Under the pieces are notes generated by a model that had not been told where the DNA came from, ran no database searches, and worked only from the letters and a program-made list of their open reading frames with translations. DNA of 64,000 nucleotides, taken from NCBI GenBank assembly GCA_017893485.1, contig CM030365.1, forward strand, positions 49,225,712 through 49,289,711, written 5' to 3'. Origin of the DNA: Hemerocallis citrina (lineage: Eukaryota; Streptophyta; Magnoliopsida; Asparagales; Asphodelaceae). Made by a program: the position numbers and the translations under genes. Every line of letters starts with the position of its first letter. Positions within the stretch are counted from its first letter, which is position 1. Shown in pieces: positions 1-11,773 of this stretch.

Positions 1-690
1 TGCGAGACACCGGGGTTATTCCCGGCGACGCACCCTCCGATGCTCAAGTCAGTAATCAGAAGTGATTATGAATGAACGCAAAAACTGGCAAAAGATTGAT
101 TACCTCTTAATGGAGATGGATGTGGGGTATTTATAGGCTCCACTAGGATCAGATTAGGAATGTAATCCCCTGTGGTTAGATAAGGAATGTAATCCCTAAT
201 CCCCAGTAAAGGGATAACTATGAATCAGGGCCGTTGATTAGGATTGAATCAGAAACCCTAATTCTATCCCTTCTGGACCGGGTTTGCTGCGGGTTGAAAC
301 TCGCACCCAGTTGAGGTGGATCCGTTTGCGGGTAAGTAGGTCTTCGGGGAAGATAACCAGTACCCGCTTCAGACCCGTCGATGGGTGAAATTACCGTTTT
401 ACCCTTGAGCTTCAAGATTCGTGTCCCATCTGGACGGTTCCGATTTAACCCCATTTTTAGCCATATCACGAGCCCCCTACTCCTAAAGACTGAGTTTGAT
501 TAGCCTTTGAGGAGTAGTTTAACTATTTTAGTGGCTAGTGGAGTTGTATCGAAGTCCGAATGGAGGGTTTTGAATCTCGAAGGGGGTAGTAAGGTGATTT
601 TTGAAGCTGTAAGCTGTTCTTAAGCTTCTCTGAATATCCGACGGTCTTTATCTATTTTTTCGGATTATTTATTTAATTTTGTGATGTGTT
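1..690 (-). mobile_element. LTR fragment, Tat/Retand-type (family E)
   Basis: Read on the minus strand, this has the layout of a Tat-lineage LTR: a TATA box (TATAAATA, plus coordinates 128-135), a short leader containing AGGTAATCAATCTTTT, then TGACTTGAGCATCGGAGGG near position 50, a block that marks the end of many plant Tat/Retand/Ogre-type LTRs. The same order (TATAAATACCCC, AGGTAATCAATATTTT, TTGAGCATCGGAGG) occurs on the plus strand at 36022-36120, so the two are copies of one family. The element runs off the left edge of the window, so its PBS and coding part are not visible. The right boundary is approximate. There is no supported coding sequence. Lineage is inferred from the leader block, not from a protein. 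Confidence 0.6.
128..135 (-). promoter_or_regulatory. TATA box of family E LTR
   Basis: TATAAATA on the minus strand followed by CCCCAC, about 80 bases before the TTGAGCATCGGAGG block. Position and context match the family E copy at 36022-36029. Confidence 0.6.
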
Positions 691-984
691 AACCAGTCGT
701 TCGGGGGCCTTCACAATACATTCTAGGCAATAATTGTTCGTTCAGGGGTTCAAAAATATTCCCAAATTTATAATTATTTTCTAGAATTTCTAGTAAATTT
801 TCCAGAATTTTTAGTAATTTTTTCGCAATTTTTAAATAAATAAAACGATTAAAATAAATAAAAACTGATTTTTAATACCTATTTATGGCGTGGCTTGATC
901 TGGGCCCTTTATCTGTGTTGAGCGTGATTTTATGGGCAATCGGACAGGTCGTAGTCGCTCGGCGGCTTTCTTCTCCGTTTTGGA
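691..984. other. AT-rich spacer before tandem array
   Basis: The stretch contains GTTCGGGGGCCTTCACA near 700, then repeated T-rich runs built on TTTCTAGAATTT and TTTTAGTAATTTTT. The base composition resembles the AT-rich start of an LTR, like the DNA around the palindrome centre (14250-14790). No gene is seen. Confidence 0.4.
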
Positions 985-2690
985 GCTCGGATGGACACTT
1001 GCTCGGCAGCCGACCGAAGGTCTAGGGGCTCGGCAGTTGAGCGACGTGGCGCGATCCGTGCCGTCGGATCCCGGCACGAATCTCGAGATGGCGCGTTTCC
1101 CAAAAAAACGTTATCTTGTCATTTAGCGCACGTGGCACGATCTGGACCGTTCATCACCAGATGCGCGAATTTCTGGAAGATCCAACGGTCGTTGTCGCTC
1201 GGCGACTTTTTTCTCCGTTTTGGAGCTCGGATGGGCACTTGCTCGGCAGCCGACCGGGGGTCTGAGGGTTCGGCTGTCCGAGCGACGTGGCGCGATCTGA
1301 GCCGTTGGATGGTGGCACGAATCTCAAGACAGGCCCAGTTCCCAAGAAAACACTATCTTGTCGTTTAGCGACGCTGGCAAGATCTGGGCCGTCTGATCGA
1401 GATCTTACACGAATGTTAAGGGAAAAGTTATTTTCCCCCATTTGGGGCTCGCATGGACACTTGCTTGGCAGCCGGCCGGAGGTCTAGGGGCTCGGCAGTC
1501 CGAGCGACGTGGCGCGATCTGAGCCGTTGGATGGTGGCACGAATCTCGAGATGGGCACAGTTTCCAAGAAAATATTATCTTGTCGTTTAGCGACGCTGGC
1601 AAGATCTGGGCCGTCTGATCGAGATCTTACACGAATGTTGAGGGAAAAGTGATTTTCCCCCGTTTTGGGGCTCGGATGGGCACTTGCTCGGCAGCCGACC
1701 GGAGGTCTAGGGGCTCGGCAGTCCGAGCGACATGGCGCGATCTGAGCCGTTGGATGGTGGCACGAATCTCGAGACGGGCACAGTTCCCAAGAAAACACTA
1801 TCTTGTCGTTTAGCGACGCTGGCAAGATCTGAGCCGTCTGATCGAGATCTTACACGAATGTTGAGGGAAAAGTGATTTTCCCCCCGTTTTGGGGGCTCGG
1901 ATGGGCACTTGCTCGGCAGCCGACCGGAGGTCTAGGGGCTCAGCAGTCCGAGCAACGTGGCGCGATCTTAACCGTTGGATGGTGGCACGAATCTCGAGAC
2001 GGGCCCTAGTTCCCAAGAAAACACTATCTTGTCGTTTAGCGACGCTGGCAATATCTGGGCCGTCTGATCGAGATCTTACACGAATGTTGAGGGAAAAGTG
2101 ATTTTTCCCCGTTTTGGGGCTCAGATGGGCACTTGCTCGGCAGCCGACCGGAGGTCTAGGGGCTCGGCAGTCCGAGCAACGTGGCGCGATCTGAGCCATT
2201 GGATGGTGGCACAAATCTCAAGATGGGCCCAGTTTCCAAGAAAACACTATCTTGTCGTTTAGCGACGCTGGCAAGATCTGGGCCGTCTGATCGAGATCTT
2301 ACACGAATGTTGAGGAAAAAGTGATTTTTCTCCGTTTTGGGGCTCGGATGGGCACTTGCTCGGCAGCCGACCGGAGGTCTGAGGGTTCGGCTGTCCGAGC
2401 GACGTGGCGCGATCTGAGCCGTTGGATGGCGGCACGAATCTCAAGACGGGCCCAGTTCCCAAGAAAACACTATCTTGTCGTTTAGCGACGCTGGCAAGAT
2501 CTGGGCCGTAGGATGGTGGCACGAATCTCGAGACGGGCCCAGTTCCCAAGAAAATACTATCTTGTCGTTTAGCGACGCTGGCAAGATCTGGGCCGTCTGA
2601 TCGAGATCTTACACGAATGTTGAGGGAAAAGTGAATTTTCTCCATTTTGGGGCTCGGATGGGCACTTGCTCGGCAGCCGACCGGGCTCTT
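985..2690 (+). repeat. Tandem array, ~222-240 bp units
   Basis: GCTCGGATGGGCACTTGCTC (or a one-base variant) begins units at about 985, 1225, 1447, 1670, 1895, 2120, 2342 and 2652. Spacing is 240, 222, 223, 225, 225, 222 and 310 bases. The long last step holds an internal ~87 bp duplication of the block ending in TTAGCGACGCTGGCAAGATC (about 2455-2600). Each unit includes a G-box-like core ACGTGGC (some copies changed) followed by GCGATCTGAGCCGTTGGAT, and a CGGCAGCCGACCGG block. The array lies directly upstream of a TATA box at 2889, where repeated enhancer-like units of an LTR U3 region would sit. That role is inferred. Short open frames inside the array are repeat artefacts. Confidence 0.9.
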
Positions 2691-3088
2691 TGATGTTGGG
2701 GTCGGATCGCACGTCGCTCGGATTTTGATCCCATGTGTGCCGAGCTATTCGACTTGCATCGAAACGTTTTGCCTTTTCGCCAACCGTTGCTGCTCAGTTA
2801 TAAAGTCGTTTAGGCTTTCGTAATGCTTCAAGAGCCGATCGAGATTTGCGCCCTTACGTTACAAAGTCCAAGAGACTTTTTCTTTTACTATAAATCTTCA
2901 CTCCCCCACCCCCAATCTCATTATTCACTTTTACTTTCTTACTCAAGTTTTTACTCTTCACCATCGAAGTTTTTAGCTCCCGGGTGGCGCTGCTAGCTGT
3001 CGCGGCAAGGCGTTTCTTTGCTCCGGCAAACTTTTCCGACCATAACAGTCACTTCGAGGTCAGTCTCTCTCCTCTCTCTTTAGAAAAA
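2691..3088 (+). promoter_or_regulatory. Putative promoter and leader of the coiled-coil gene
   Basis: TATAAAT lies at 2889-2895 and is followed by a CT-rich leader with CACTCCCCCACCCCC, a typical plant start-site context. A possible leader intron could start at GTCAGT (about 3060) and end at CTCTTTAG (3083), just before the ATG at 3089. Spacing from TATA to ATG is about 195 bases. All of this is motif-based. Confidence 0.5.
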
Positions 3089-5423
3089 ATGGTTAAGATT
3101 ACTTCTTCGGATGAGACCCCCACCTCGGGCCCAGCCGTTAGCCGAGCGGGTAAAGAGAAGGAGGTGGTAGAGCCGACCGAGTAGACCGTGGTCCGGCCGA
3201 GCAAGAGTGGGGAGGTCGCCGAGCCACCCCAGGAGGTTTCACCGAGGTCCTGGAAGAGTAAGGGAGTGGTTACGGTCATAGAGCAGCCGAAGACGGCAGG
3301 GGAGTTCGGTCGGCAGCCGATCGCTCTGTCGAGCGTGGGGGGAGTACGGAGCTACTCCGAACAAATGCTGGAGAAGGTGACCCAGGGCACCGCCAAGTCG
3401 GTAGAGGAGAACGAGCCGAGAGAGATGTCCGAGGTGGACCAGATCTCTTCGGTCCTTACCGAGGCTGATCTGCATCGGATCCGAACTGGATTCCAGATCC
3501 CTACCGAGTATGGGCTACTTCTCCCCGGACCCAGTTTTCCGAGCCTGCACGTCATCTTCGGCCGACACGTGTTTTTTTCCGGTCGACTCCTTGGCCGCCG
3601 GGCTTCGTTTGCCGTTGCACCCGTTCATTGTCGAGGTCCTCAATTGGTACGGCCTGAGTCCTGCCCAGCTAATGCCGAACACTTGGAGGCACGTCTTGGC
3701 GTTTGTTCTTCGGTGTCAAGAGATCGGCGCCGAGCCAAGTCTGTTCCTTCTTTGGAGCCTCTACCGTCCTTGCCAGCCGAACAGGAACGAGTAGAGGTTC
3801 TACCTTTCGCCGCGGACATGCGTGAAGTTGATCGAGAACCCGGACTCGATCAAACATTGGAAGGAGAAGTACTTTATTGTCCGAGCTCCCGAACCCTGGG
3901 CAATTCCGATAGCTTGGTCGAGGGGTGGCCTGCCCAAGCGAGCGAAGAAGGAGCCAATGCATAGTGACGAGGAGGCGGAAGTCCTCAAGAAACTCCTCGG
4001 CCTGCCGACTCTTAGTTGGAAGGACATCACCGAGGAGGCTTTGTTCCGAGGGGGTCTCAGTCCGATCGACCCCAGTATGCATCTGGTATTTTTACTTTTT
4101 CCTTGAAGTTCTTGAAAATTTTTCTACGTTTTTTCATTCGGTTTGTGCAGAGTCTTCCGGCATGGACTATAGGGCGTTGATGGCGAAGGCCAAGGCGGCT
4201 AGGGAACAGGAGGCGAAGAAGAAGAAGAGACCCTCGATAGGGCCTCAGGGCGGCCGAGCGCCGAAGATACCTTCGGTCCCAAAGACCGCCTGACCTGCAG
4301 GTGGTCGTGCTCCCGGATGCCGATCCCGAGAAAGACCAGGTCGCGGCCTTCGATCTTCCTGTCTAGGATGCGCCGACTCCAACGGCGAAGACAGATGCTC
4401 CCGGCTCGTCGAGCGGCGCGTTCAACGTGAGCGCGGCGTTAGCCCTTCTAGTTCCGCCTCTCACCGCCGAAGCGGAGAAGATTCTGACCGAGGAGCATAA
4501 GCGGATCTTCGTCCCCGACTGGCAAGTAATGAAGGTCGACGGCTTCTTGGGGGACGGCAACATTTGTATGCAGGCGGTGAAGCACCTGCCGACCCCGAAG
4601 GATCGAGCGGCGCTTAAGTCCAGGGAGGTCGGGGACGCTACAATGCAGATTGCTCGGAACACGATGTCGGTAAGTAGATCGAACACTTTCTTCTTGAAGC
4701 ATTTTTTCAAAATTTTCTAAGTTTTTAGGTCCGGATTCTAACTGTTTGTTCTCTTTTCAGACCCTCTGCCACTTCAACTTTTTGCTCGAAGAGTTCGCGA
4801 GCAAAGAACAGGAGCTGACGGCGCTGTGTGACCGGGAGAGGTCGGAGCGTGCAAAAGCTGTGAAGCTGTTCGAAGCCGAGCAACTCCTCTCGGCAAAGCG
4901 CGGTGCCGAAGTGGCGGGGTTGGAGGCGAAGCTGGCCGAAGCTATGCAGCGGTCGGCGGACGAGGCAGCCAAGCTCGAGGCCTCGGAGAAGGAGAATGCC
5001 GCGCTTAAGGAGGAGCTGGCCAAAACACGGTCGGAGGCGGAGAAAGCTCGGAAGGAGACCGAAAGGATCATGGCCAAGCACCAATCGAAGGTGGCAAGGG
5101 CGAAAAGGGCTGTCCAGAAAGAGGTTGAGGAGCACATGTTTAAGAACATGGAGGATGCGTACGGCCGAGCACTACTTCATATCGCAGCTCGAAACCCGGG
5201 GTTCAACACCTCCTCCTACCACTTTTACGACCCTGTGGAGGGGGAGGAGGAGCTTCCTTCAGCAATGCTCGGCCCCGAGGGACAGGCTGACGGTGTCGAA
5301 GGCACGGGCGAGACAGAGGCCGAAGGTGAGGAGGAGGACGGCTCCGAGGACGACGAAGAGGACGAGGACATAGGAATCGTCGAGGGGTCGGCAGACCCGA
5401 GCGACAAAAAGGTCGACCCCTGA
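3089..5423 (+). pseudogene. Transposase_28-like ('gypsy-type transposon') coiled-coil gene, broken
   Basis: The translation matches the plant family Pfam calls putative gypsy-type transposon (Transposase_28), whose biochemical role is unknown. The N-terminus is polar. The core (about 3460-4080) reads LHRIRTGFQIPTEYGL, then AGLRLPLHPFIVEVLNWYGL, SPAQLMPNTWR and WKEKYFIVRAPEPW, the usual order of conserved blocks. A basic segment and a long heptad-rich coiled coil (about 4790-5130) follow, then an acidic Glu/Asp tail. Two introns are likely: 4086-4150 (GTATTT to TGTGCAG) and 4670-4760 (GTAAGT to CTTTTCAG). Breaks: in-frame TAG at 3182, a frame change near 3527, TAG at 3792, and another frame change between 4293 and 4427. 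The ATG at 3089 follows the leader. It is GC-rich compared with its surroundings. Family assignment is by remembered motifs only. Confidence 0.65.
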
Positions 5424-5489
5424 CTTGGTTACGTCTTTGGTCTTTTTTTTTCATGTGTAAAGCCTAACTGCGGACTGGCCACCACTCTC

Positions 5490-5530
5490 ATAAAAGCTTT
5501 TCGAGTTTTGAATGAAAACACTTTTTGCTT
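5490..5530 (+). terminator. Putative polyadenylation region of module 1
   Basis: TTTTGAATGAAAACACTTTT occurs about 85 bases after the module 1 stop. A very similar TTTGAATAAAAACCTTTGCT follows the module 2 stop near 6546. The shared 3' sequences suggest that whole units, not just coding parts, were duplicated. Confidence 0.4.
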
Positions 5531-5628
5531 GGCTAAAAATTCTCCAAGTGTTAGACCTCAGATTTTGTGTTTGACTAGTCGCAAAATTTCTCCAAGTGTT
5601 GGGCATCGGATTTATCTTTGCTTTTCAG

Positions 5629-6468
5629 GTGAAGTTTGGTCCGATCACGGAGGTTTCGTATCTTCGTAAGGAGCTGAAAGAAACGAAGCGAGAGCTTTCT
5701 CATAGCCGAGAGAGGCGGTTTTATATGCTCCTGAAGCTGGAGGAGATAAAAACAGCTTCGAGCGGGTATTGTCGTGAGTTGAAGCAACTACGGAAGCAAC
5801 CCCAAGCTTCTCGTCTCGAAGGTGAGATAGAGCTGCTTCGTAGGGAGCTTTTCACTGTCGAGTAAAAGAATAACGAGCTCTTGGCTGAGATCTGTCACTT
5901 GGAGGTAACGGAGAAAGAACATTCGGCGGAAGAAGAGAAGTTAGCTTCCAAGTTGGAGAAGTTGTCATCCGAGCGCCAAGAGTTGTTGGCCAAGATCGAC
6001 AAGTTTAGGAGGATTACGATAGACAGGGGGATCGAGGTCACCCATTATCGACGTCTTGCGACCGATAGTGCCAATGTTGCGGGCTCGTCAAGACCTCCTC
6101 GTTTAAAGATGTCGACAAAGGATGATGTTCTGAGAGATAGGATTATCGAGCTGGAGGAAGAGATCGCGTCGCTCAAGCCTCTGCCTAAGAGGGCCAACGT
6201 TCGTAGTACGTCGTGTACTCGTGAAGAGAGCGAGAAAGGAATTACTTTCTACGAACTTGCGACTCGTTTGCCTGCGATGAGGTGGAGTCCTGCTGACGCT
6301 CAGAGTGGTGTAGCCGTCTCGTCTAGCGGCGCCTCAGTTGGTGCCACAGTTAGAGTTAGCGGCGGAGGGGGATCTCGTTTCGCTGGTTTGGAATCGAGCT
6401 CGGAGGTTAGGCGTCGCCGCCCCCGCGTTTCCTTGAACCGGAGCGCTCCCCTTCCGAAGAGGCACTAA
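5629..6468 (+). pseudogene. Second coiled-coil module, one premature stop
   Basis: This reading frame opens right after a splice-acceptor-like TTTGCTTTTCAG (ends 5628) and runs 280 codons to TAA at 6466, with one internal TAA at 5863. Most of it is heptad-rich (RKELKETKRELSHSRERR, ELLAEICHLEVTEKE, SSERQELLAKI). A Ser/Gly/Arg-rich C-terminus follows. The ELLAEI-HLE segment resembles DDLLSEIRHLQTIEAE in the next module, so the modules look related by duplication. It sits about 200 bases after the stop of the first module. It could be a downstream exon of one long gene or a separate unit. No catalytic motif or known domain is seen. Confidence 0.5.
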
Positions 6469-6657
6469 ACAAGTTGTATTATGTTCCTTTAAGTTATTGT
6501 AAAACTCTGCTGTAGCGTCGGTCTAGTTGTATGTAGAGCTACTTTATTTGAATAAAAACCTTTGCTTTGCTTCTGATGTTGCGTTGGGAATATTGGCTTC
6601 ATGTGTTGGACTTCGGCAATGTTTGAAATTTTGTTGTTTGTCTCTTCTTCTTTTCAG

Positions 6658-7119
6658 CTCGTGGTGGTAGCTCAAGACGTCAAGCCCACTCGCTCGGATG
6701 ACCATGCTCGAGCCGAGGCTGGCTCGGGGGTGACGAGGCAGTGCTTGGCGAGGTGCCAAGAGCGGCTCTATGAAGTCGAGCTGGGATTGCGCCGAGCCGA
6801 AAGCGAGCGGAACCATCTTCAGCTCATCCAAGGTCGGCGAGACATCGAGATCCGGCGTCTGGAGAGCAGGATCGCCGAGATGACCCCCATAGGAGAGGAC
6901 GAAGGTTCGTCAACTGCCTTTAGCAACGCCCTTCGGATCCAATGCGTTCGGCACAATTTGTCGAAAATGACAGCGGAGAGGGACGATTTGCTTTCTGAGA
7001 TCCGTCACTTGCAGACTATAGAGGCGGAACTTCAGATGGAGGGAGAGGGACTGACGGCCGAGGTTGCCAAACTGACGACCGAACGGGACATTGATGATCG
7101 TTTTCAAAGCCAAGTGTAG
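6658..7119 (+). CDS. Third coiled-coil module, intact frame
   Basis: An uninterrupted frame of 154 codons begins after CTTCTTTTCAG (ends 6657) and stops with TAG at 7117. It contains RLYEVELGLRRAESERNH, then RRLESRIAEM and ERDDLLSEIRHLQ, all heptad-like, so it is probably a coiled coil. The start is not an ATG but a presumed splice acceptor, so either this is an exon or the initiator lies further upstream (ATG at 6601). A possible polyadenylation signal, ATCAATAACA, follows near 7200. Function is unknown. The likely context is a non-autonomous retroelement carrying structural, gag-like proteins, which is inference. Confidence 0.45.
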   Translation, partial: LVVVAQDVKPTRSDDHARAEAGSGVTRQCLARCQERLYEVELGLRRAESERNHLQLIQGRRDIEIRRLESRIAEMTPIGEDEGSSTAFSNALRIQCVRHNLSKMTAERDDLLSEIRHLQTIEAELQMEGEGLTAEVAKLTTERDIDDRFQSQV

Positions 7120-7332
7120 TGGGTCGGCATTGTAATTTTTGTACTTTAAGGCCTTGTAACCTTGTTGTATGGAAGAGTCACTTTGCACTATATCCTAATT
7201 ATCAATAACATTTCTTTCTCGAACTTGCATGTCCTTTGTAGCTTTGTGTAGTCGTTTTGTTTGTGACTGTGTTCATCGCATCGAGATCCCTGAGCCGGCC
7301 TCTTGCTCGTTCGCGGTTCGGCGACATGAGCG
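7120..7332 (+). other. 3' flank of module 3 up to the gap
   Basis: T-rich sequence with ATCAATAACATTTCTTTCTCG near 7200, then a GC-richer tail ending GCGACATGAGCG at the gap. The tail (7275-7332) could be the start of a fourth module, but it is too short to judge. Confidence 0.3.
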
Positions 7333-7832
7333 NNNNNNNNNNNNNNNNNNNNNNNNNNNNNNNNNNNNNNNNNNNNNNNNNNNNNNNNNNNNNNNNNNNN
7401 NNNNNNNNNNNNNNNNNNNNNNNNNNNNNNNNNNNNNNNNNNNNNNNNNNNNNNNNNNNNNNNNNNNNNNNNNNNNNNNNNNNNNNNNNNNNNNNNNNNN
7501 NNNNNNNNNNNNNNNNNNNNNNNNNNNNNNNNNNNNNNNNNNNNNNNNNNNNNNNNNNNNNNNNNNNNNNNNNNNNNNNNNNNNNNNNNNNNNNNNNNNN
7601 NNNNNNNNNNNNNNNNNNNNNNNNNNNNNNNNNNNNNNNNNNNNNNNNNNNNNNNNNNNNNNNNNNNNNNNNNNNNNNNNNNNNNNNNNNNNNNNNNNNN
7701 NNNNNNNNNNNNNNNNNNNNNNNNNNNNNNNNNNNNNNNNNNNNNNNNNNNNNNNNNNNNNNNNNNNNNNNNNNNNNNNNNNNNNNNNNNNNNNNNNNNN
7801 NNNNNNNNNNNNNNNNNNNNNNNNNNNNNNNN
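7333..7832. other. Assembly gap, 500 N
   Basis: Exactly 500 N, a conventional scaffold gap length. The palindrome begins at the very next base. Confidence 0.99.
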
Positions 7833-8536
7833 CCAAGCCCTTACCGCAATCCTTGGGTATTATGAGGTCTAGCCCAAACCCCTAGGATTTCTGTAGGTAC
7901 TAGTCAAGAAAATTTATTTGTTATTATCATTTGCATTTCATCTTGTTATCTCATTTCACCACCACACAGTATTTCATCATTTATTTTAATAAATTGCCAT
8001 CTTTGATTTTAACCATGCAATTTATTATCTCATTTTATTAACACAAATATCTCATCTTTTATCTGAACTTATTAACACATATTTGAGGTTCATCATATTA
8101 TTTATCATCTCATTATATCACATATACACATACACTATGTTATTTAACTTATAAAACCATTACATTATATTATTGTGTATCATGAAGGCACCATGTTATT
8201 TATTATGTCACCACATCACACATTATGAGTATACCATGCTATATATTACCTCAGTATATCACATATTTGCATACACCCGGATAGTTAATTTATCAGGTTA
8301 TTACACCACATTATTTCATATCATGAATGCACTAAATGATTTATTTTATCACATTATAATATATTGGGAATAAGCCAAATTAAGTAAGTGATTATTTATC
8401 ATTATCACCCATTAGTTAACTTTGAATCATCACTATATCATACATATACCAACTTATTAATTTCATCACTTATCCTATCACTTCTCGTTATCACCCATAC
8501 CCCATAAACATGCACCATATTGATCAACATCACAAC

Positions 8537-8591
<55 letters not shown>

Positions 8592-10060
8592 ATATATATA
8601 TCATTTTTATTTATCATCCGTATATTATAATATATCAAACTCCAATTGCTTCATATTATCGTATATCCAATATATATTACTCAAAGCACCAAATACTCAA
8701 AATCATACAAATTCACCATTTTCTCTCCTTTATATCCCCATATATATTTTTCCTTTGTACCTCCCTATATAAAAACATCTCCTTCACAATTTCTCCATAC
8801 TATAAAATTTCCCATTTATAACATGAATTTCTATTTATAACCCAGTTTCTCTCTTATAATAATTTCTCCTTATATCATAAAGGTATATAACTCCATTAAT
8901 TTATAAGCATATACATGCCATCCATATCCTACATATGATTGCACAACTCCATACATATACACGCCTTTAAGATCATGTATATAATACACAACTCTCACCA
9001 CAAGGGTATATAACTATATTTATATCACATATGAACAAGCATTACTTTAACCGTATAGTATCGTCAATGTATAAAAATCTATGTATATATGTATCTCCCA
9101 TGAAATTTTCTTATATTCTCTTTATCAAATGACATACACAACTTTATAAATATAAACTTGTCAATATATTTATATATCTTCTGTAACGCACACATATATA
9201 TACAAATCTCAACACACTCGCATACACATATATATTAATTTCTTACCTAATAATTCATTCCGTACCATACTTATGAATTTATACATACGATGCACATAGT
9301 GCATTACACCCAACAAATCATCATATAAAATTTTACATAGCATAACATATACAAAAGAAATAAGAAATCATATTGACATTGCCAACGGCCAAAACCCGAC
9401 AAATATCTGCTCCGTTGTCCATCAATCCCCCAAACTGCAAGTAAAACAAACTATTGTTTCAATCTATAAATCCAATAAACATTCTATAATAATCTCTTTC
9501 ATTCATACACACACTCCACCTTATCAAATTCCTATTCCAACCTCGCTCGGGCATTTCACCGAACACCCAGTATGCACTTTTTGCATACCCACATCCTTAA
9601 TTATTTTGATCGAGAAATAAGCCAACAAAAATCATTCTAATCATATAATCACTCTCATAATATTCTACACCCTCAGTTTCACATTCTAAGACCATTACAT
9701 CAAACTGCCCAATCAAATTTTGCACAAACCCTAACTCAAGGGGTTATGTCAAAACTCAACTCCTACATTTCATCATGATAATCCACTCTCTCAATTCTAA
9801 CATATTCTTCATGCTCTACTCATCTTCCTACATCATATTTCAAGAGAAAGGAATAAAAGGCATATAATCCAATAAACTAATATATGATTTAATATACCTT
9901 CCCGTTTCTTATTCTCCAAATTGAAATGGAATAGTCAACACTGGCGCTGACGTCAACCGCTCTTCAACTCTACAAAAGCTCCATTGCAAGCTCCATCCAG
10001 ACAAACATCTAATCTTTCCCAGTCAGCTTAAGTCAACGGACCAGCTATCTTCGAAAAGTC
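7833..10060 (-). other. Left-arm AT-rich DNA, no gene
   Basis: Mirror of 19000-21213. It is very AT-rich with many TATATA runs, and contains the complement of GGTGTTCGGTGAAATGCCCG (about 9545). It is probably LTR or intergenic retroelement DNA, but no family is recognised. Confidence 0.5.
8540..8601. repeat. TA microsatellite, left arm
   Basis: About 62 bases of alternating TA with one TTTA interruption near 8577. The partner in the right arm (20437-20504) is longer and uninterrupted. Confidence 0.95.
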
Positions 10061-10064
10061 TTGG

Positions 10065-10720
10065 ACGAAACTTCCGTTAATACCCGGCCAAACCAAGGAA
10101 AACTTTTAACTTCCCGAAAACATGACTTAAGAACAGGCCAATCCTTGACCGCAGAAATCTTGGTCGAATCATAGAGATACCATCGCCTGAGATAATGTGC
10201 CCCAAAAAGGAAACTCGATTAAGCCAGAACTCATACTTAATGAGTTTCCCTAGAGCTAATTCTCCCCTCAAGGTCTGCAGAACCAACCTCAGGATGATCA
10301 GCATGATTCTTCTGATTTTGAGAATACACCAGAAATGTCGTCTATAAAGACCACCATGAATCTGTCCATAAATGGAGAGAAAGCTTTGTTCATTAGACTC
10401 ATGAATACTGCTGGCACATTCATGACTCGAAAGGCATCACTAGAAACTCATAGTGCCGTATCTGGTCCTGAATGCAGTCTTCTCACATCAGCTTCCTTCA
10501 CCTTCACTTGATGATAACCAGAGCGAAGGTCCAACTTTGAAAGATAGCAGCTCCACCCAAGCTGATCAAACAAATCAATAATCCTAGGTAGCGGGTACCG
10601 GTGCTTCACTGTAACACTGTTCAGCTCATGATAATCCATGCACAGACGACGACTCTTGTCCTTCTTGCTGACAAACCAAGACAGGAGCACCCCACGGGGA
10701 CACACTGGTTCTGATGAAGC
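10065..10720 (-). pseudogene. Reverse transcriptase fragment, left arm (family A)
   Basis: Minus-strand mirror of the RT at 18305-19115. The piece 10448-10705 reads [20 protein letters not shown] and [20 protein letters not shown], the first RT blocks of Ty3/gypsy elements. The later piece (10077-10304) gives the segment around YEFWLNRVSFLGHIISGDGI. Frames are broken by one-base changes compared with the right arm, for example an extra base before FVSKKDK. It is a nonfunctional copy. If the palindrome is an artefact, this entry is the same locus as the right-arm copy, read with more errors. Confidence 0.85.
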
Positions 10721-10734
10721 CGAAATCTAGCAAT

Positions 10735-11622
10735 CCTTGTGCAAATGCCCAGGGATCTGGCAAAAATTGCAAACATACATCCCTTCATGGATGAGCAGGA
10801 TGGTAGGGAGCTATCCTAACGGCAAGGACCAGAGCTGGCCTCCTGATCGGACCTCCAGTAGGCCTGGCAGCAACAGCAGCAGGGTACTGCACAACCCCCT
10901 GAGAAGGGGTCTCCATAGCTCGAGTCTGCTCTGTCGCTCGAGCTTCCTCCAAGGCATCTACATAGGTACAGAGACGTTGGGCGGCCAAGTGCACCTGAAT
11001 ACCCTGATCAAGACCCAAAGGAACCTCCGAGCTTGATCCTCCTTATTCTCCACAAAGGTGGTAGCGAAGCGGCTAAGCCTGGTGAACTCTGTGGTGTCCT
11101 TGTCCATGGATCTAGAGCCCTGCTTCAGGGCAAAAAACTTATGCTCCATTTCTACCCGGGTTATGCAGGAGAAGAATTTCTCCAGGAAGCTCTATGCGAA
11201 AGTGGCCCAAGTAATAGGCCATTCTATTCTCTCGGATTCTACCCTCCACCAGATGTGGGCCAAATCCACCAACTGGATGCATACCACATCCACACGGTCG
11301 ACATTGATGACCTAGCTGCCTGTAGCAGATTCTCCGTCCATATTAGCCACTGCTACAGCCTCGAGTGCGTCAAGTACCAGTGAACTTATTAGGGTGCAAC
11401 CTCATGAAATCCGCAATGGTACCTTGATGAGGGAGCAAAACTACAGGGGCAGGCACAACGGGGGTTCATAGCAACCTTCCGGTTAGTAGCCTCCATGTGG
11501 CCTTAACCAGTTTGCTGTGCTCCTGCTACATCTGAGCAATCTGCTGGAGCACCTGAGTAACCGCTGCCAACTCAGGATGGTCTTCTTGCTAGCGAGAAGT
11601 CAAAGCATTCCCAACGAGCCAT
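10735..11622 (-). pseudogene. gag fragment, left arm (family A)
   Basis: Minus-strand mirror of the gag at 17410-18304. The clearest piece is MEHKFFALKQGSRSMDKDTT and FTRLSRFATTFVENKEDQAR, the Retrotrans_gag signature of chromoviruses. More single-base frame breaks are present than in the right arm (for example, the frame changes after FLWVL near 10985). It is separated from the LTR end (11794) by the tRNA primer site and a short leader. Confidence 0.85.
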
Positions 11623-11773
11623 AGTCTGTACAAAATCCAAAACAATTAGCATTCAGATCAAGTTGATTATCAATATTTTGTGCAGTGCATGGTCTGTTGG
11701 TAGTTATGTAAATCCTGATTGAGTCAAGCATGTCTAATGTATTAGTCAAACTAACACATTAGCCAAACCAGAA

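Noticed and set aside
883..2645. Open frames of 65-134 codons on both strands within the array
   Set aside because: The peptides repeat with the DNA period and shift frame between units; they are by-products of a GC-rich tandem repeat.
7229..7885. Open frames spanning the N gap, and likewise 35387-36223
   Set aside because: They are open only because N was translated as unknown residues.
8510..8821. Frames with alternating Ile-Tyr runs (also 20212-20536)
   Set aside because: They are the TA microsatellite translated.
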